A DNA stretch of 9,746 nt from Sphingobacteriia bacterium. Its GTDB lineage: Bacteria; Bacteroidota; Bacteroidia; Chitinophagales; Chitinophagaceae. Numbering within the stretch: position 1 is the stretch's first letter; each line of letters opens with the position of its first letter. The notes below the pieces were generated by a model. It did no database searches and was not told the origin of the DNA. It worked only from the letters and a program-made list of their open reading frames with translations. Where the stretch lies: positions 1 through 9,746 of the forward strand of contig REAV01000004.1 of NCBI GenBank assembly GCA_004294465.1, in the 5' to 3' direction. The translations under genes and the position numbers were made by a program. Shown here one piece after another: positions 6,961 to 9,746 of this stretch.

Positions 6961-7439
6961 TGGCAACCAAAGGAAATATTGAATTGAATAAAGGCATCCC
7001 TGTATTAAAGGATGCCTTTGTTGTAATTGTTAAGACTGAATGGAATAAGCCTATTATTTCACAGTTAGAAAAAGGAGCAATTCGTATTTTAAAAGAGAAT
7101 GGCATTCAGTATAAAGTAATTACTGTACCCGGTGCTTTTGAAATACCTTTTGCTGTTAAAAACCATTATGCTTACTGTTCAACTGTTCCAGACGCCTACA
7201 TTACCTTAGGCACGATCATTCAAGGGGATACACCTCATTTTGATTATGTATGCAAGGCTGTAACAGATGGCGTTTTACAACTCAATCTGTCTATTGATGT
7301 ACCGGTTATTTTTGGCGTATTGACTGTTTTAAACGAGCAACAAGCCAAAGAAAGAATTGGTGGAATACATGGGCATAAAGGCGAAGAAGCTGCTATTACT
7401 GCATTAAAAATGATCAAACTCAATCGTTCATTTAAATAA
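6960..7439 (+). CDS. ribH: 6,7-dimethyl-8-ribityllumazine synthase
   Basis: This enzyme carries out the penultimate step of riboflavin synthesis, condensing a ribitylaminouracil with 3,4-dihydroxy-2-butanone 4-phosphate. At 159 residues it has normal length. Marks seen are the substrate-loop VPGAFEIP (56-63), the signature GTIIQGDTPHFDYVC (84-98) with catalytic H93, GVLTVLNEQQAKER (119-132) with the phosphate-contacting arginine expected near R132, and HGHKGEEAA (137-145). The usual R of IRGDTPHFDY is Q88 here, a change I recall in other Bacteroidota sequences. No other riboflavin gene and no FMN riboswitch is present; the gene appears to depend on the pdhA transcript. Its ATG overlaps the TPR gene stop by one base, and a strong hairpin lies within codons 10-21. 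Confidence 0.95.
   Translation: MATKGNIELNKGIPVLKDAFVVIVKTEWNKPIISQLEKGAIRILKENGIQYKVITVPGAFEIPFAVKNHYAYCSTVPDAYITLGTIIQGDTPHFDYVCKAVTDGVLQLNLSIDVPVIFGVLTVLNEQQAKERIGGIHGHKGEEAAITALKMIKLNRSFK
6987..7022 (+). repeat. Strong hairpin inside the 5' coding part of ribH
   Basis: AAAGGCATCC (6990-6999) and GGATGCCTTT (7010-7019) are perfect 10-bp complementary arms around a 10-nt loop. A U-G wobble and two A-U pairs extend the RNA stem to 13 bp (6987-7022). A T-rich stretch follows (7017-7029). The hairpin begins 27 nt after the ribH start. It could slow ribosomes, protect an RNA end or weakly terminate transcription; no function is shown by sequence alone. Confidence 0.6.
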
Positions 7440-7448
7440 ATTGCTCCA

Positions 7449-8168
7449 ATGAATGTTCAGCTATTTGTTCCTTGCTTTATAGATCAATTGTATCCAGATG
7501 TTGCCTTTAACATGGTAAAAGTATTGGAGAAAGCTGGTTGTACCATTTCATACAATAAAAACCAAACTTGCTGTGGACAACCTGCATTCAATGCTGGTTT
7601 CTGGGGAGAAGCAAAAGAAGTTTGTACAAAATTTTTAACTGATTTTGAGGGAGCGGAATATATTGTTGCTCCAAGTGCAAGTTGTGTTGGTTTTGTAAAA
7701 AACTATTACAGCAAATTATTTGAAAACTCTTCCCATAAAAGTTTGGCAGAAAAAACGGCTAACCGCATTTTTGAATTTTCCGATTTTTTAGTCAATGTAT
7801 TACAACAAACCGATTTTGGAGCAGCATTTAATGGCAAAGCCACTTATCATGATAGTTGTGCCGCATTGAGGGAATGTAAAATAAAGAAAGAACCTCGGCA
7901 ACTGCTTCAAAATGTAAAGGGCTTAGAATTGCTTGAAATGGATGATGTAGAAACTTGTTGTGGGTTTGGTGGCACTTTTGCTGTAAAATTTGAGCCCATT
8001 AGCATTGCAATGGCCGATCAAAAAATAACCCATGCAGAAGCAACAACTGCCGATTATATCATTAGTACCGATATGAGTTGCTTGATGCATATCGATGGCT
8101 GCGCAAAAAACAAACATAGCCATCTTAAAGTGATGCATTTAGCGGATGTATTGGCAAGCGGATGGTAA
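7449..8168 (+). CDS. lutA: LutA/YkgE-type (Fe-S)-binding protein with two CCG domains
   Basis: LutA acts with LutB and LutC in cytosolic oxidation of L-lactate to pyruvate, and CCG domains bind iron-sulphur clusters. At 239 residues it has family length. The first CCG domain has C9 (FVPCF), C41-C42 (TCCGQPAFNAG) and C79 (PSASC). The second has C137 (YHDSCAALRE), C170-C171 (TCCGFGGTF) and C211 (STDMSCLMH). All eight expected cysteines are present, so the protein appears intact. It starts 9 nt after ribH and is the last gene of the run. LutB and LutC are not beside it, so the exact substrate is uncertain; a glycolate oxidase or heterodisulfide reductase-like role is the alternative. The gene meets rnr tail to tail. 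Confidence 0.87.
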   Translation: MNVQLFVPCFIDQLYPDVAFNMVKVLEKAGCTISYNKNQTCCGQPAFNAGFWGEAKEVCTKFLTDFEGAEYIVAPSASCVGFVKNYYSKLFENSSHKSLAEKTANRIFEFSDFLVNVLQQTDFGAAFNGKATYHDSCAALRECKIKKEPRQLLQNVKGLELLEMDDVETCCGFGGTFAVKFEPISIAMADQKITHAEATTADYIISTDMSCLMHIDGCAKNKHSHLKVMHLADVLASGW

Positions 8169-8174
8169 TTAAAG

Positions 8175-9746
8175 CTACTCTCCAATCACCCATTCAAAAT
8201 CCAATTGTCGTTTTTCTAAATTGGCGGCAACTACTCTAATAGATAGTCTATCGCCCATTTTAAACCTACGGCCACTTCTTCTTCCCACCAAACTATATTC
8301 TGTTTCAATTAATCTAAAATCATCAAAATCGCTTAGGCTAACAATACTTACGAGTCCTTCGCATTTATGATCTACTGTTTCTACAAAAAATCCGAAACTA
8401 GCCACCCCACTAACCACTCCTTCAAAAACTTCCCCTAAATGTCCTTTTAAAAATTCAACTTGCTTGTATTTATTGGAAGCACGTTCTGTTTCCATGGCGG
8501 CTCTTTCTCTTTCGCTGCAGTGTTTATTTTTGGCTTCCATTTTTTTATCGACCATGGGTTGACCATCTAACACAGATTCTAACACGCGATGTACTAATAT
8601 ATCAGGATACCTTCTAATGGGAGAAGTAAAATGACAGTAATATTCAAAAGCCAATCCGTAATGGCCAATATTTTCTGAAGTATAAATGGCTTTAGCCATT
8701 GTTCTAATTCCTAGTTGTTCCAATACATGTTGCTCTGGTTTTCCTTTAGCATCTGCCAACATTGTATTAAAACTTTTGGCAATTGCCTGTGGTGTAGATA
8801 CATCAAATGAATGTCCATATCTTTTAGCATACTGAATAAAAGGAGTTAATTTCTCTTCATCTGGCTGATCGTGTACTCGGTAAGAAAATGGAATTGGTTT
8901 TTTATTGACATTTTGCTTTGCCACATTTTCAGCAACCGTTTTATTTGCCAATAACATAAATTCTTCAATCAATTGGTGGGCTTCTTTGCTTTCTTTAACT
9001 ACTATTCCAATGGGGAAACCCTTTTCGTCCAATTTAAATCGAACTTCCTGGGAAGAAAAATTAATTGCACCTTTACTGAAACGCTTCTTCCTTAATTTTT
9101 GAGCAATATCATTGAGCAACAAAATTTCTTCCTTGTGCTTGCCATGCTTAGTTTCAACAATTTCCTGAACATCTTCATAAGTATATCGATGATTGGAATG
9201 TATAACCGTTCTGCCTAACCAATATTGTTTCACTTCACCCTTACCGTTCATTTGAAAAATTGCAGCGAATGTGAATTTGTCTTCATTTGGTCGGAGTGAA
9301 CACAATTCATTTGAAATTCTTTCGGGCAACATTGGATTTACACGATCTGGTAAATACACTGAAGTAGCTCTCTTATATGCTTCCAAATCTAATTCTGTAT
9401 CAGGATGAACATAATAACTCACATCAGCAATATGTACTCCTATTTCATATTTATCATCTCCCAATTTTCTAAAAGAAATGGCATCATCAAAATCTTTTGC
9501 ATCAACCGGATCAATGGTAAAAGTCAAGACATCTCTGCAATCTTTTCTTCGCTTTATTTCTTCGCTATCTAAAATTGAAGGAATTCTCGCAGCCTCTTCC
9601 AACACATTTTCCGGAAAACTCAATGGGAATCCTGCTTCAGCCAATAATTCTTTCATTGCAGCATCGTTTTCGTTTTCTGCCAACAAAACTGAAACGACAG
9701 CTCCAACAGGTTTTTTATCTTCTTTATCCCATTTAACCAACTTAAC
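8175..9746 (-). CDS. rnr: Ribonuclease R, C-terminal part (5' end beyond window)
   Basis: RNase R is a processive 3'-to-5' exoribonuclease that degrades structured RNA. The frame is open to the window edge, giving 523 residues. An in-frame TTG at 9740 is not the start, because the sequence there (VKWDKEDKKPVG) already matches the family's internal region before the RNB domain. Counting from that TTG, the RNB domain has TIDPVDAKDFDDAISF (75-90) with metal-binding aspartates D77, D83, D85 and D86, GVHIADVSYYV (101-111), the loop LPERISNELCSLRPNEDK (138-155), YRVHDQPDEEK (287-297) and HFTSPIRRYPD (370-380). An S1 RNA-binding domain follows at about 437-518 (GEVFEGVVSGVASFGFFVE). About 200 N-terminal residues, normally cold-shock and helix-turn-helix domains, must lie outside. 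RNase II is less likely given the motifs and C-terminal layout. Confidence 0.93.
   Translation of the reverse strand, partial: VKLVKWDKEDKKPVGAVVSVLLAENENDAAMKELLAEAGFPLSFPENVLEEAARIPSILDSEEIKRRKDCRDVLTFTIDPVDAKDFDDAISFRKLGDDKYEIGVHIADVSYYVHPDTELDLEAYKRATSVYLPDRVNPMLPERISNELCSLRPNEDKFTFAAIFQMNGKGEVKQYWLGRTVIHSNHRYTYEDVQEIVETKHGKHKEEILLLNDIAQKLRKKRFSKGAINFSSQEVRFKLDEKGFPIGIVVKESKEAHQLIEEFMLLANKTVAENVAKQNVNKKPIPFSYRVHDQPDEEKLTPFIQYAKRYGHSFDVSTPQAIAKSFNTMLADAKGKPEQHVLEQLGIRTMAKAIYTSENIGHYGLAFEYYCHFTSPIRRYPDILVHRVLESVLDGQPMVDKKMEAKNKHCSERERAAMETERASNKYKQVEFLKGHLGEVFEGVVSGVASFGFFVETVDHKCEGLVSIVSLSDFDDFRLIETEYSLVGRRSGRRFKMGDRLSIRVVAANLEKRQLDFEWVIGE

Noticed and set aside
8905..9102. Open frame opposite RNase R, and similar antisense frames opposite pruA, pdhA and lutA
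   Set aside because: They lie wholly within well-supported genes, have no recognisable motifs and no promoter, and follow from low stop density opposite coding DNA.
9738..9740. TTG as the true start of RNase R
   Set aside because: The residues on both sides fit the middle of the family, and the frame continues open to the window edge.

Overview
The window looks like ordinary chromosome from a member of the Bacteroidota, most likely near the Chitinophagaceae. This is inferred from several signs: AT-rich DNA, start codons without Shine-Dalgarno sequences, a TAnnTTTG-type promoter upstream of pdhA, signal peptides ending in A|QK, and a GlmU-like protein of the Bacteroidota type. No rRNA or tRNA is present to settle the taxonomy, and I see no insertion sequence, phage gene or CRISPR array.

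Left part (1-2079, minus strand): a short-gapped gene series, a Bacteroidota-type GlmU-like sugar nucleotidyltransferase/acyltransferase, then triosephosphate isomerase (tpiA), then the first 28 codons of a secreted protein cut off by the window edge. Centre (2153-4466): L-glutamate gamma-semialdehyde dehydrogenase (pruA, plus strand) converges on a secreted single-domain fasciclin protein (minus strand). Between them lie a heptanucleotide tandem repeat, which begins inside the pruA stop codon, and a symmetric hairpin able to terminate both transcripts.

Right part (4685-8168, plus strand): a conserved-looking protein of unknown function with an HGACNCG motif. It is followed by a promoter matching the Bacteroidota consensus and a compact run of pdhA (pyruvate dehydrogenase E1 alpha), a membrane-anchored TPR protein, ribH (lumazine synthase) and a LutA-type CCG-domain protein. 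Gaps in the run are 22, -1 and 9 nt, so co-transcription is likely. The run meets, tail to tail with only 6 nt between, the 3' part of an RNase R gene (minus strand) whose 5' end lies beyond the window.

Most genes are central metabolism: glycolysis (tpiA), entry into acetyl-CoA (pdhA), proline/glutamate catabolism (pruA), riboflavin synthesis (ribH), probable lactate oxidation (lutA), cell-envelope sugar precursors (GlmU-like) and RNA turnover (rnr). I found no convincing new multi-gene system. The points worth a second look are small: two strong hairpins inside the 5' coding parts of ribH and of the edge gene, the heptamer repeat at the pruA stop, a clean promoter with a very short leader and GTG start at pdhA, two palindromic sites in the fasciclin/4685 divergent spacer, and the uncharacterised cysteine/histidine protein.
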